Shown here: positions 1-8,843 of the stretch, piece after piece
Layout: each line of letters begins with the position of its first letter
How positions within the stretch are numbered: the stretch's first letter is position 1
Source: UBA6168 sp041741095
Lineage (GTDB): Bacteria > Bacteroidota > Bacteroidia > Chitinophagales > Saprospiraceae
Length of the DNA stretch: 64,000 nt
Direction: 5' to 3'
Assembly: GCA_041741095.1 (NCBI GenBank)
Contig: JBGSKQ010000065.1
Coordinates: forward strand, 62,001-126,000
Translations under genes and position numbers: made by a program
Notes under the pieces: model-generated
Seen by the model: the letters and a program-made list of their open reading frames with translations, nothing else
What the model was told of the DNA's origin: nothing
Databases searched by the model: none

Positions 1-2906
1 GCACAGGTACCATCACGGATATTGACGGCACTTATGAGCTACGTGTCCCAGACGGGGCAACGGAAATTGAAGTTACCTACACAGGTTACGCTGCCCAGCG
101 TGTGGCACTTGGTGCTTCCAATGTGGTGGATGTGACCATGTCGGCTGGCTCACTGTTGGAAGAAATCGTCGTAGTTGGTTACGGTACGCAGAAATCCAAA
201 GAAGTGACCAGTGCCGTCTCCAGCGTGAAAGCGGAGGAATTTAACAAGGGCCAGGTGAACGACCCATTGCAATTGGTGCAAGGTAAAGTAGCTGGTCTTC
301 AGATGTCCCAACCGGGCAACGACCCGAACGGGGAAGCTACCGTGCGCCTTCGTGGTTTGAGCACATTGGGTGCCAATACACAACCATTGGTCGTCATTGA
401 CGGTGTTATTGGTGCTTCACTGCAAACGGTTGACCCCAACGACATCGCCTCCATTGATGTGCTGAAAGACGGTTCAGCCGCCGCTATCTACGGTTCCCGT
501 GCTTCTTCGGGCGTGATCCTCATTACTACGAAGAAAGGCCAGGGAGGCAAAACTGCCATTGATTACAACGCTTATGTAACGGTGGAAGGCATTGCCCGGC
601 AGGTAGAAAACACGGATGCGGACGAATACCTGCGTTTGCGTGAGGTAGCCTACAGGCATTTCAATCCGGACTCTTCCGATGCAGTAGTTGCATCTGAAAT
701 TGCTAGGTTGGATCATGGTTCCAACACAGATTGGATGGATGAAGTAACACGGACTGCCGTTTCGCAAGTCCATAACCTTTCCATGTCTGGCGGCGTTGGC
801 GGTACTTCCTACCGTGCTGCCTTCAACTACAGGGATATCCAAGGTATCGGTATCAACACTGGCTTTACCCAACTTAACGGCAGGTTGAACCTTTCGCAAA
901 AAGCTTTGAACGACCGCCTGACTGTTGGCCTGAACATTTCTGCCACACAGCGCAATTCTGATTTCGGCTTTTCCGAGGCATTCCGTTACGCCGCCCTTTA
1001 CAACCCGACGGCTCCTGTGCTTACAACGGAAAATGATCCGCTTTATGAAAAATATGGCGGTTACTACCAACAGGAAAACTTTGACTACTACAATCCAGTA
1101 GCTATTGCAGAGCAAGGCCAGAACGAAGGTGTGCTGAAAGATCTGTTGATAAACATTCGTGGTGATTACGAAATCACCAAAGGCTTGTTCGCTTCTGTTT
1201 CCTATTCCCAGCAGAAAGAAAGCGACCTCTTTGCTGAATGGTATCCGAGCAATGCTTATTTCCGTGGTTTCAATGATAAAGGTCTCGCTACCCGCCGCAC
1301 GGAGGACCGAAGCACTGATTTGTTTGAAATAACAGGCAACTATACGGTTGATTTTGGTAACAACAATCTCCAATTGTTGGCTGGTTACTCTTTCCAAGAG
1401 TTCAACACCCAGAACTTCAATGCCGAAGCTTCCCGTTTTATTTCCAATGACTTCTCTTACAACAACCTGAACTTTGGCCAACAGGCTGCATTGGGCGATC
1501 CAAATGCAGTAGGTTCATACCAGGATGATTACCGTGTCATCGGTTTCTTTGGCCGTGCCAATTTGAACATTGACGAAACTTATTTCTTGATGGCTTCTGT
1601 CCGCCGTGAAGGCTCCTCCCGTTTTGGAGAAGGCAACAAATGGGGTATTTTCCCAGCCGTTTCTGCAGGTTTGGACATCAGCCGCCTGGCAGACATCAAA
1701 GCTGTGGACAACTTGAAACTGCGTTTGGCATATGGTGTAACGGGTGCAATTCCGCCTTCAAGCTACTTGTCATTGCCAGGTTATGGCCGTCAGGGCAACT
1801 TCTACTACAACGGCGCATTTGTGCCTGCCATTGGCCCAACCCGCAACGCCAATCCTGACTTGAAGTGGGAGACCAAAAGCGAATTCGACGCTGGTTTGGA
1901 CTTTGCTTTCCTGGACTACAAACTCACGGGCTCTATTGACTACTACAACAGGGTAACGAAAGATCTGCTTTACAACACACCAGTACCTGTTCCACCAAAC
2001 TTCTCCAACCGTACTTGGGCCAACCTGGAAGACGTAGCTTTGAAAAGTAACGGTATAGAGCTGGCTGTTGGTTATACTTTTACTAAGAACAATTTTAGCT
2101 GGGAGCCTCGTGTTACCTTCGCTACTTTCAAGACTATCCTCGATACATTGGATGTTGATAACCCTACTTTCCAATTCTTCCAAGGTGAAGATCCTGTGAC
2201 TTACGACGCGGGAACTTCTCCAGGAGCACCTGGTCAAAATGACGATCCTACCATCGGCGTATTTGGTGGCAGTGAAATCGGCCAAATCGTAGGCCCTGTT
2301 TATGTAGGTCCTGCTGACGATGGCGACTGGGAATTCGAAGATGTGGACGGCGACGGCGTACTTGAAATCGGACGTGGCGAGGATGACAGGGTTGTAATCG
2401 GCAACGGTCTGCCCGATTGGTCACTTGGTTTTGCCAACACCTTCCGTTTTGGGAAACTGGATTTCAGCTTCTTCCTCCGTGGCGACTTTGGTCATGACCT
2501 TGTCAACATGTACAGAAACTTCTACGAATCGTTGGGCAACGCTTCTTCCAGGCCCATTGAGAACCAGGTTAAAACGGACGAATTTGACGAAACTTTGTTT
2601 GGTCAGCCTAAATTCTCCAGCTACGCCGTTGAAAAAGCATCCTTCCTTTGCTTGGACAACGCAACCCTGGGTTACAATATTGACCTGCCGCAAAAGCATA
2701 GCCTCCGTCTGTACCTGACTGGCCGCAACTTGTTCTACATCACCAACTATACAGGTGTAGATCCAAACGTAAGGTATGTTGACACTGGAGATGCAGATAA
2801 TGGTGGGAGGAGTGATCGCAACGATCCTTTGGCCCCTGGCCTCGATCGCCGTAATACTTATTTCCGTTCCTATTCTGTGAGCTTTGGTATCAACCTGGGC
2901 TTCTGA
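1..2906 (+). CDS. SusC/RagA-family TonB-linked outer membrane protein, 5' partial
   Basis: This is an outer-membrane TonB-dependent transporter of the SusC type, which imports oligosaccharides or other large nutrients together with a SusD lipoprotein. The reading frame is open to the window edge (first full codon at 3), so the signal peptide and part of the N-terminal carboxypeptidase-regulatory-like domain are missing; about 967 residues are visible. The end of that domain (GTYELRVPDG, EVTYTGY) is followed by the TonB-box-like EEIVVVGYGTQK and a plug domain with VRLRGLST, PLVVIDGV and the LKDGSAAAIYGSRASSGVI segment. The remainder is beta-barrel sequence rich in Tyr, Asn and Asp, ending in an aromatic residue. 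The internal GTG at 102 is not the start. SusD follows 90 bases downstream. The family is certain; the substrate cannot be read from sequence. Confidence 0.95.
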   Translation, partial: TGTITDIDGTYELRVPDGATEIEVTYTGYAAQRVALGASNVVDVTMSAGSLLEEIVVVGYGTQKSKEVTSAVSSVKAEEFNKGQVNDPLQLVQGKVAGLQMSQPGNDPNGEATVRLRGLSTLGANTQPLVVIDGVIGASLQTVDPNDIASIDVLKDGSAAAIYGSRASSGVILITTKKGQGGKTAIDYNAYVTVEGIARQVENTDADEYLRLREVAYRHFNPDSSDAVVASEIARLDHGSNTDWMDEVTRTAVSQVHNLSMSGGVGGTSYRAAFNYRDIQGIGINTGFTQLNGRLNLSQKALNDRLTVGLNISATQRNSDFGFSEAFRYAALYNPTAPVLTTENDPLYEKYGGYYQQENFDYYNPVAIAEQGQNEGVLKDLLINIRGDYEITKGLFASVSYSQQKESDLFAEWYPSNAYFRGFNDKGLATRRTEDRSTDLFEITGNYTVDFGNNNLQLLAGYSFQEFNTQNFNAEASRFISNDFSYNNLNFGQQAALGDPNAVGSYQDDYRVIGFFGRANLNIDETYFLMASVRREGSSRFGEGNKWGIFPAVSAGLDISRLADIKAVDNLKLRLAYGVTGAIPPSSYLSLPGYGRQGNFYYNGAFVPAIGPTRNANPDLKWETKSEFDAGLDFAFLDYKLTGSIDYYNRVTKDLLYNTPVPVPPNFSNRTWANLEDVALKSNGIELAVGYTFTKNNFSWEPRVTFATFKTILDTLDVDNPTFQFFQGEDPVTYDAGTSPGAPGQNDDPTIGVFGGSEIGQIVGPVYVGPADDGDWEFEDVDGDGVLEIGRGEDDRVVIGNGLPDWSLGFANTFRFGKLDFSFFLRGDFGHDLVNMYRNFYESLGNASSRPIENQVKTDEFDETLFGQPKFSSYAVEKASFLCLDNATLGYNIDLPQKHSLRLYLTGRNLFYITNYTGVDPNVRYVDTGDADNGGRSDRNDPLAPGLDRRNTYFRSYSVSFGINLGF

Positions 2907-2996
2907 TAATATTAGCAAACGATTTACTGCCCTGCAATGAACGCTTGGAGTAAATTTGCTAATCAACTTTTTTATCAACCAAAAAGAATCTTGATT

Positions 2997-4568
2997 ATGA
3001 AAATCAGTTTTTTCAATAAACTCTTTCTGATCGGTCTCTTGGTGGCTTTTTCAACCCAATCTTGTACAGATTTGGACGAAAAGCCCTATAGCGAATTGAC
3101 CGATGAGACCTTTCCAACCACTGATGAGCAGTTTATTTCTGCTCTTGGTGCTACTTACACCAGTTTGTACGGCTGGGCCAACCACGGCGGCTATTTCTCG
3201 CTGCAAGAAGTATCCTCTGACGAAATCATGATTCCTCAGCGGGGTTCCGACTGGTTCGATGGTGGGATTTGGCTGAATACACATCGCCATAACTTTCTTC
3301 CCAATGACGGCCCTATCAATGGTGGCTGGAATTATTGCTATGGTGGAGTTAACAACTGTAACCGTGTTATCGCTTTGTTCGAAACATTGGTCACTGAAGG
3401 CAAAGTTGCTCCTGAAGATGCTTCTGCCTTTATCGGTGAAGTGAAGGTACTCCGTGCCTTATTTTACTACTGGCTTTTGGATGTTTATGGCAACGTTCCT
3501 ATCGTGACCAGTTTCGCCGATAGCGATCCTAATCCTCCTACCAAGTCTCGGTCGGAAGTGTACGATTTTATTGTTGGCGAATTGAAAGACAACGTTACTA
3601 ACTTGTCAAAATCGGTTGATGCATCAACTTACGCCAGGATGAACTACTATGCTGGCCAATTTCTACTAGCTAAATTGTACCTGAATTCGGAAATTTATAC
3701 CGGAACGGCAAGGTGGGCAGAAGCCGCCGCTGCATGTGATGAGATCATCAACTCTGGTGCCTACGATCTGGAAGGCAACTATTTCGCTAACTTCAACGCT
3801 GTTAACAGCGCAAGTAGTGAGAACATCTTTGTGGTTCCTTACGACAGGAATCAGGCGCAAGGATTTAACCTACCTGCAATGACCTTGCATTATACCAGCC
3901 AGGAAACTTTTAACCTAACCTTTCAACCTTGGAACGGATACTGTACTTTACAGGAATTCTATGAATCATACAGCGATACGGACATCCGCAAAGGCGAGTA
4001 TGGCAACCAAAAGGTTCGTAGCAACTTCCTCGCAGGCCCTCAGTACAAAGCCAATGGTGTAGATCGTTCATTTGACTCAAGCGCAGATGATCCAGGCGGA
4101 CCCGAAGTTGAGTTTACTCCTGAAGTCAATGCGTTGGAGCCGGATTGCTACCGCCAAGCTGGTGCTCGTGTAGGTAAGTTTGAATTTGTCAATGGTGCCA
4201 CTGAAAACCTTGACAACGACTTCCCACTCTTCCGCTATTCCGACGTATTGTTGATGAAAGCCGAAGCCCTCTGGCGCCAAAATGCCGGCAGTGGTGAGGC
4301 ACTGACACTCGTCAATGATGTGCGCAGGCGTTCTTTCCTGGCCAATGACTTCCAGGAGTGGGCTTCATTGACAGCCGACGACCTGCTGGCCGAGCGTGGC
4401 CGTGAATTCTTCTTTGAAGGCTGGCGCCGCAACGACCTTATCCGCTTTGGTAAGTTCAATGAGCCTTGGGCATTCAAGGATGCTTCACAGCCTTGCAAGA
4501 CTATTTTCCCGATTCCGGCAGAGCAGATTGGTGCGAATCCGCAACTTGTACAGAATCCTTGCTATTAA
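2997..4568 (+). CDS. SusD/RagB-family nutrient-binding outer membrane lipoprotein
   Basis: This is the 523-residue surface lipoprotein partner of the SusC transporter. The start at 2997 is preferred over the in-frame ATG at 2937 because it puts a lipoprotein signal at the N-terminus (MKISFFNKLFLIG... with lipobox TQSC, Cys near residue 23). The N-terminal part has the family pattern LDEKPYSELTDETFPTT, followed by helical TPR-like segments (IGEVKVLRALFYYWLLDVYGNVP). The C-terminal SusD motif is present (ERGREFFFEGWRRNDLIRFGKF), ending with IFPIPAEQIGANPQLVQNPCY. It lies 90 bases after SusC and is followed by a strong hairpin terminator, so SusC and SusD form one transcription unit separate from the CRTAC1-like genes. 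Confidence 0.95.
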   Translation: MKISFFNKLFLIGLLVAFSTQSCTDLDEKPYSELTDETFPTTDEQFISALGATYTSLYGWANHGGYFSLQEVSSDEIMIPQRGSDWFDGGIWLNTHRHNFLPNDGPINGGWNYCYGGVNNCNRVIALFETLVTEGKVAPEDASAFIGEVKVLRALFYYWLLDVYGNVPIVTSFADSDPNPPTKSRSEVYDFIVGELKDNVTNLSKSVDASTYARMNYYAGQFLLAKLYLNSEIYTGTARWAEAAAACDEIINSGAYDLEGNYFANFNAVNSASSENIFVVPYDRNQAQGFNLPAMTLHYTSQETFNLTFQPWNGYCTLQEFYESYSDTDIRKGEYGNQKVRSNFLAGPQYKANGVDRSFDSSADDPGGPEVEFTPEVNALEPDCYRQAGARVGKFEFVNGATENLDNDFPLFRYSDVLLMKAEALWRQNAGSGEALTLVNDVRRRSFLANDFQEWASLTADDLLAERGREFFFEGWRRNDLIRFGKFNEPWAFKDASQPCKTIFPIPAEQIGANPQLVQNPCY

Positions 4569-4594
4569 ATCTGGCTTTTTACATATAAATGCAC

Positions 4595-4629
4595 AGAAAG
4601 CAAGCGGCACTGCCGCTTGCTTTCTTTTT
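4595..4629 (+). terminator. Rho-independent terminator after susD
   Basis: AGAAAGCAAGCGGC and GCCGCTTGCTTTCT form a perfect 14-bp stem with an ACT loop, followed by a T-rich tract. It lies 26 bases after the SusD stop and isolates the SusCD unit from the next lipoprotein gene. Confidence 0.85.
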
Positions 4630-4676
4630 ATCTTCGCATTTCATTTATTAAAACTACTGAGGAAAACTTCCTGCCA

Positions 4677-7600
4677 ATGGGCATCCTGAAAAAGGCTTCC
4701 GGTTTTGTGTTACTTTCCACTCTCTTGGCAGCCTGCCAACGGGAAGCGGAATTGAAAACGGATACCCTTTTTACCTCCATCCCACCCAGCTATTCTGGCA
4801 TTGACTTCTCCAACGACGTAAAATATACGGAAGAGCTCAACTGCTACACTTTCCGGAATTTCTACAACGGCGGCGGTGTCGGCCTTGGCGACTTCAACAA
4901 CGACGGTCTGCTCGATATTTTCTTCTGTGGCAACATGGTGAGCAACCGCCTCTACCTCAACAAGGGCAATTTCAAATTTGAAGACATCACCGAAAAAGCA
5001 GGCGTCGGCAGCAAGGGCGTCTGGAGCAGTGGCGTCGCCATTGCAGATGTGAACGGCGACGGCTGGTTAGATATTTATGTGTGCAAATCAGGCCCGCCGA
5101 CAGGGGGGCAGCGGCACAATGAATTGTTTATTAATAATGGTGACTCCTCCCCTAGAGGGGGAGGTTGGGAGGGGGCTTTCACGGAAAAAAGCAAGGAATA
5201 CGGCCTCAACGACGAGGGCCTTTCAGTCCATGCTGCATTTTTCGATTACGACCATGATGGCGACCTTGATTTTTATTTGCTCAACAACTCCCTGCGCTCG
5301 GTTGGTGGCTACGACCTCATCAAAGACCAACGAAACATTCCTGATCCAACGGGCGGGAACAAATTGTACAGGAACGATGGCGATAAATTCTTGGATGTAA
5401 GCGAATTGGCCGGTATTTACCGCAGCAACATCGGTTTCGGTCTTGGCGTCACCATTGGCGACGTGAACCAGGACGGCTGGGAGGACATGTTCGTTTCAAA
5501 CGACTTTTTTGAAAGGGACTACCTCTATTTGAACAATGGCGACGGCACTTTCAAGGAAACATTGGAAGAATGTATCCGTGAAACCAGCATGGGCAGTATG
5601 GGAGCAGACCTTGCTGACCTGAACAATGATGCTCGGCCTGATCTCTTCGTCACCGAAATGCTGCCACCGGACAACCGCCGTATCAAAACCAAAACCAAGT
5701 TTGAAAACTGGGACTTGTACCAACAGGAAATTAAAAACGGATATTACCACCAGTTTACCCGCAACTCCCTGCAACTCAATCTCGGCCCCAATCCCTCACC
5801 TCTCACCTCTCACCCCTCACCTCTGTTTACAGAAATAAGCCGCCTAACAGGCACTCAGGCCACCGACTGGAGTTGGGGCGCTCTTATTTTTGACATGGAC
5901 AACGATGGCTGGAAGGATATCTTCGTAGCGAATGGTATCGGAAAAGACCTAACTGATCAAGACTATGTTAACTTTTACTCTAACCCCGACAATGTAAGGG
6001 CGGTTTTGAAAAAAGAAGGCAAGGCCATCACCAAAATGGTGGACGCCATGCCGAGCGAAAAGATTGCGAACTGTGCCTTTCAAAATCAACTTTTCCAAAA
6101 TAAATACCCCACTCCCAAGCGATTGACACAGAAGGAAATAGACAGTCTTGATACGGATGGGCGAATGATGATGAAATACCGCACAACCCAATTAAAAGTG
6201 CCCACCTTTACAAATAAAGCCACCGAATGGGGCCTAGCCGAACCGAGCTTTTCCAATGGAAGCGCTTACGGCGATTTGGACAACGATGGCGATTTGGACT
6301 TGGTGGTAAACAACCAGGACATGCCTGCCTTCCTGTATCGGAACAATGCGGATACCCTGCTGAAAAACAACCATTTCTTAAACCTGAAAATAGTCGGTGA
6401 AGGCAAGAACACACAGGCCATAGGGGCGAAGGCATTTATCTTGCACGAAGGGAAAATTTTTTACCAGGAGATTGCCCCTATGCGGGGCTTTGAATCCACA
6501 GTGGACGACCGCCTCCATTTTGGTTTAGGAGAAATAGAAAAGATTGATACACTGGTAGTTATTTGGCCTAATGATGGCCCGGTAGTTTTAAAAACAGATG
6601 TCCCTACCAACCAATTTTTGACCCTGACTACAAAAGAAAAAATAGATTCGGAATTTGAAAGCTATTGGAGGGCAGCGCACTGGATGTACCAAGATAATGC
6701 GCTGGATTTAGAGAAAATTTTTAAAAAACCAGATCCCCAATTTTCCATTTCCTACCGCCACAGCGAAAACGAATTCAACGACTTCGACCGTGACCGCCTC
6801 ATTTTCCAAATGCTCTCTGCTGATGGCCCGGCCATGTGCAAGGGCGATGTAAACCGTGACGGATTGGAAGATTTTTTCATCGGTGGGGCAAAGGACTCAC
6901 CGGGGGCGCTTTTTGTGCAAAAGGCGGACGGTAGTTTTGCACAAAGCAACCAGGTCATTTTTGAAAACGACAAGACTTCGGAAGATACCGACTGCATTTT
7001 CTTCGATGCAGATGGCGATAAGGATTTGGATCTGTACGTGGCCAGCGGTGGCAACGAGTTTCCCGGCAGTTCGTCCGCTCTGATGGACAGGCTTTACCTG
7101 AACGATGGCCGGGGCAATTTCTCCAAATCGCCAAAAGCGCCACTGTCACGTTTTGAAAGCACAGGTGCGGTAAAAGCTGCCGATTTTGATGGCGACGGCG
7201 ATCAGGATTTGTTTGTAGGGGTACGATTGAAACCCTTTCTGTACGGCGTACCATGCAGCAGCTATATTTTGCAAAATGATGGCAAGGGAAATTTCAGCGA
7301 CGTGACCGCAAAAGTTGCCCCAGCTCTTAAAGACATCGGCATGGTAACAGACGCCGCCTGGATGGACACAGACGCCGACGGTGATCCCGACCTGTTGCTC
7401 TGCGGCGAGTATTTGCCCATCACCATTTTCCAAAATGAAAAAGGCAGCCTCGTTCATCATTCATCCCCGAAGCAAGTTCGGGGCGAGCTATCCATCGTTC
7501 ATCATTCAGAAGGCTGGTGGAATTGCCTCATCGCCGCCGACCTCGACAGCGACGGCGACATGGATTTTGTCGCTGGAAACCACGGCCTGAATTCCCGCTT

Positions 7601-8213
7601 CAAGTCCAGCCCCGAACAGCCCGTGACGATGTGGATCAACGACTTTGACCAAAACGGTTCCGCCGAACAGATCGTCAGTGTTTTTCATGGCGAAAAGTCA
7701 TATCCAATGGCCCTGCGCAACGATATGGTGATGCAAATGCCATTTTTGAAGAAAAAATACCTGCTATTCAGCGAATACGCAGAACAGTCCATAAGCGATA
7801 TTTTTGCGCCTGAACAACTCCAAAACACGGTAAAACTGGAGGCCAACAACTTTCAATCCGCCGTGTTCCTCAACGACGGCAAGGGAAATTTTGAAAGGAA
7901 ACCCTTGCCCATTGAGGCGCAGTTTGCCCCAGTTTATGCCATCATGGCCGAAGATTTTGACAAGGATGGCCAAACAGATTTGGTGCTGGGCGGCAATTTT
8001 TACCGCTCAAAACCCGAAGTCGGCATATACGATGGCAGTTACGGCTGGTTTTTGAAAGGCGATGGCCAAGGCGGTTTTGTGGCGCAAACGCCCTCGCAGT
8101 CTGGTTTTTTCGTAAAAGGAGAAATCAGGGATATTTTAAATTTAAAAACTAAAAAAGGAAACCTCCTCCTGGTGGGCAAGAACAACGATGTGATGGAGGT
8201 TTTTAAATGGTAA
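4677..8213 (+). CDS. CRTAC1-type FG-GAP/VCBS and ASPIC-UnbV repeat lipoprotein (first copy)
   Basis: This is a 1178-residue exported lipoprotein of the CRTAC1-like family (FG-GAP/VCBS repeats plus an ASPIC/UnbV domain); its biochemical role is not established. The start at 4677 gives a signal with lipobox LAAC; the longer frame from 4617 would begin inside the terminator. Many calcium-binding-like repeats are visible (GDFNNDGLLDIFF, ADVNGDGWLDIYV, GDLDNDGDLDLVV, ADFDGDGDQDLFV). The ASPIC/UnbV domain begins near residue 572 (GEGKNTQAIGAKAF, MRGFESTVDDRLHFGLG). It is paralogous along its whole length to the gene at 8844. Compared with that paralogue it has extra stretches encoded by short repetitive or palindromic DNA at about 5144, 5791 and 7450, all preserving the frame. 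It probably forms an operon with the next genes (4-base gap to 8218). Confidence 0.9.
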   Translation: MGILKKASGFVLLSTLLAACQREAELKTDTLFTSIPPSYSGIDFSNDVKYTEELNCYTFRNFYNGGGVGLGDFNNDGLLDIFFCGNMVSNRLYLNKGNFKFEDITEKAGVGSKGVWSSGVAIADVNGDGWLDIYVCKSGPPTGGQRHNELFINNGDSSPRGGGWEGAFTEKSKEYGLNDEGLSVHAAFFDYDHDGDLDFYLLNNSLRSVGGYDLIKDQRNIPDPTGGNKLYRNDGDKFLDVSELAGIYRSNIGFGLGVTIGDVNQDGWEDMFVSNDFFERDYLYLNNGDGTFKETLEECIRETSMGSMGADLADLNNDARPDLFVTEMLPPDNRRIKTKTKFENWDLYQQEIKNGYYHQFTRNSLQLNLGPNPSPLTSHPSPLFTEISRLTGTQATDWSWGALIFDMDNDGWKDIFVANGIGKDLTDQDYVNFYSNPDNVRAVLKKEGKAITKMVDAMPSEKIANCAFQNQLFQNKYPTPKRLTQKEIDSLDTDGRMMMKYRTTQLKVPTFTNKATEWGLAEPSFSNGSAYGDLDNDGDLDLVVNNQDMPAFLYRNNADTLLKNNHFLNLKIVGEGKNTQAIGAKAFILHEGKIFYQEIAPMRGFESTVDDRLHFGLGEIEKIDTLVVIWPNDGPVVLKTDVPTNQFLTLTTKEKIDSEFESYWRAAHWMYQDNALDLEKIFKKPDPQFSISYRHSENEFNDFDRDRLIFQMLSADGPAMCKGDVNRDGLEDFFIGGAKDSPGALFVQKADGSFAQSNQVIFENDKTSEDTDCIFFDADGDKDLDLYVASGGNEFPGSSSALMDRLYLNDGRGNFSKSPKAPLSRFESTGAVKAADFDGDGDQDLFVGVRLKPFLYGVPCSSYILQNDGKGNFSDVTAKVAPALKDIGMVTDAAWMDTDADGDPDLLLCGEYLPITIFQNEKGSLVHHSSPKQVRGELSIVHHSEGWWNCLIAADLDSDGDMDFVAGNHGLNSRFKSSPEQPVTMWINDFDQNGSAEQIVSVFHGEKSYPMALRNDMVMQMPFLKKKYLLFSEYAEQSISDIFAPEQLQNTVKLEANNFQSAVFLNDGKGNFERKPLPIEAQFAPVYAIMAEDFDKDGQTDLVLGGNFYRSKPEVGIYDGSYGWFLKGDGQGGFVAQTPSQSGFFVKGEIRDILNLKTKKGNLLLVGKNNDVMEVFKW
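5144..5178. repeat. Palindromic element inside coding sequence (CCCCTAGAGGGGGAGG type)
   Basis: A short G/C-rich palindrome (CTCCCC-TAGA-GGGGAG followed by TTGGGAGGGGG) lies inside the first CRTAC1-like gene without breaking frame; it encodes roughly SSPRGGGWEGAF. The equivalent position in the paralogue (9332-9364) has a related but diverged stretch (GGTGGGGATTGGGAGGGG). It resembles the element at 9564-9593. Confidence 0.6.
7450..7508. repeat. 45-bp in-frame insertion with flanking 14-bp direct repeats
   Basis: TCGTTCATCATTCA occurs at 7450-7463 and again at 7495-7508. Between the copies is the palindrome CCCCGAA-GCAAG-TTCGGGG (7465-7483). The period is 45 bases, exactly 15 codons, so the reading frame survives. 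The paralogous gene has a shorter segment here, between NEKG and GWWNC. The arrangement looks like a small palindromic insertion with a target duplication or an equivalent slippage product. Confidence 0.65.
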
Positions 8214-8217
8214 AAAA

Positions 8218-8826
8218 ATGAAAAAATACTATTCGATTTGCCTGCTTTCCATTGCAATGGCAGCAGCCTTCCTGCTTAACTCCTGCAAATCCGATTATGA
8301 CCGTCTGGTAGAGCGGGAATTGGCCAGCGGCGTCCGCTATGATTCCATTTTTATGGGCATCAAGTTCGGCATGACCACCAAGGAATTTTACGCCCATTGC
8401 TGGGAACTCAACAAGCAGCACCTCATCAAACAGGGCAACACCAATACGAGCGTGCTGTACATAATGACAGAATTGAAAGAGAAGGCAGATATGAATTTTT
8501 ATCCCACCTTCAATGGTGACATCATCATGGAAATGCCCGTTATTTTCAGCTATCAGGCCTGGGCGCCTTGGAACAAAGACCTCTGGGCCGACAGCCTCTT
8601 ACTCGATGTAAAGGGCCTGATGGAAAAATGGTACGGCCCTGGTTTTATCAAACTTGAACACCCTGAAAAAGGCACCCGATGGGTAAAAGTGGACGGCAAC
8701 CGCCGCATCATGCTTTGGAAAGAGGACGACATGCGGGTAAAAGCGCTCTATACAGACTTGACGATGGAAGACGAGCTAAATGCTGAGAAGGAGGCAAATA
8801 AAAAATCTTCCGATGAAAAGAGCTGA
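8218..8826 (+). CDS. Small lipoprotein of unknown function between the CRTAC1-like paralogues
   Basis: I do not recognise a family for this 202-residue protein. It begins with a lipoprotein signal (MKKYYSICLLSIAMAAAFLLNSC, Cys near residue 23) and is then soluble and charged, with a Lys/Glu-rich C-terminus. It contains a segment FGMTTKEFYAHCWELNKQ that resembles regions of periplasmic proteins of unknown function. The start lies 4 bases after the stop of the first CRTAC1-like gene and the stop lies 17 bases before the second, so the three lipoproteins are almost certainly co-transcribed. A role beside the two repeat proteins in the outer membrane or periplasm is inference from position only. 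Confidence 0.8.
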   Translation: MKKYYSICLLSIAMAAAFLLNSCKSDYDRLVERELASGVRYDSIFMGIKFGMTTKEFYAHCWELNKQHLIKQGNTNTSVLYIMTELKEKADMNFYPTFNGDIIMEMPVIFSYQAWAPWNKDLWADSLLLDVKGLMEKWYGPGFIKLEHPEKGTRWVKVDGNRRIMLWKEDDMRVKALYTDLTMEDELNAEKEANKKSSDEKS

Positions 8827-8843
8827 TTTTCAAACAATTATCA

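Noticed and set aside
474..1481. Long minus-strand open frame opposite susC
   Set aside because: It is antisense to a clear SusC frame, has no family motifs and its composition mirrors the plus-strand codons.
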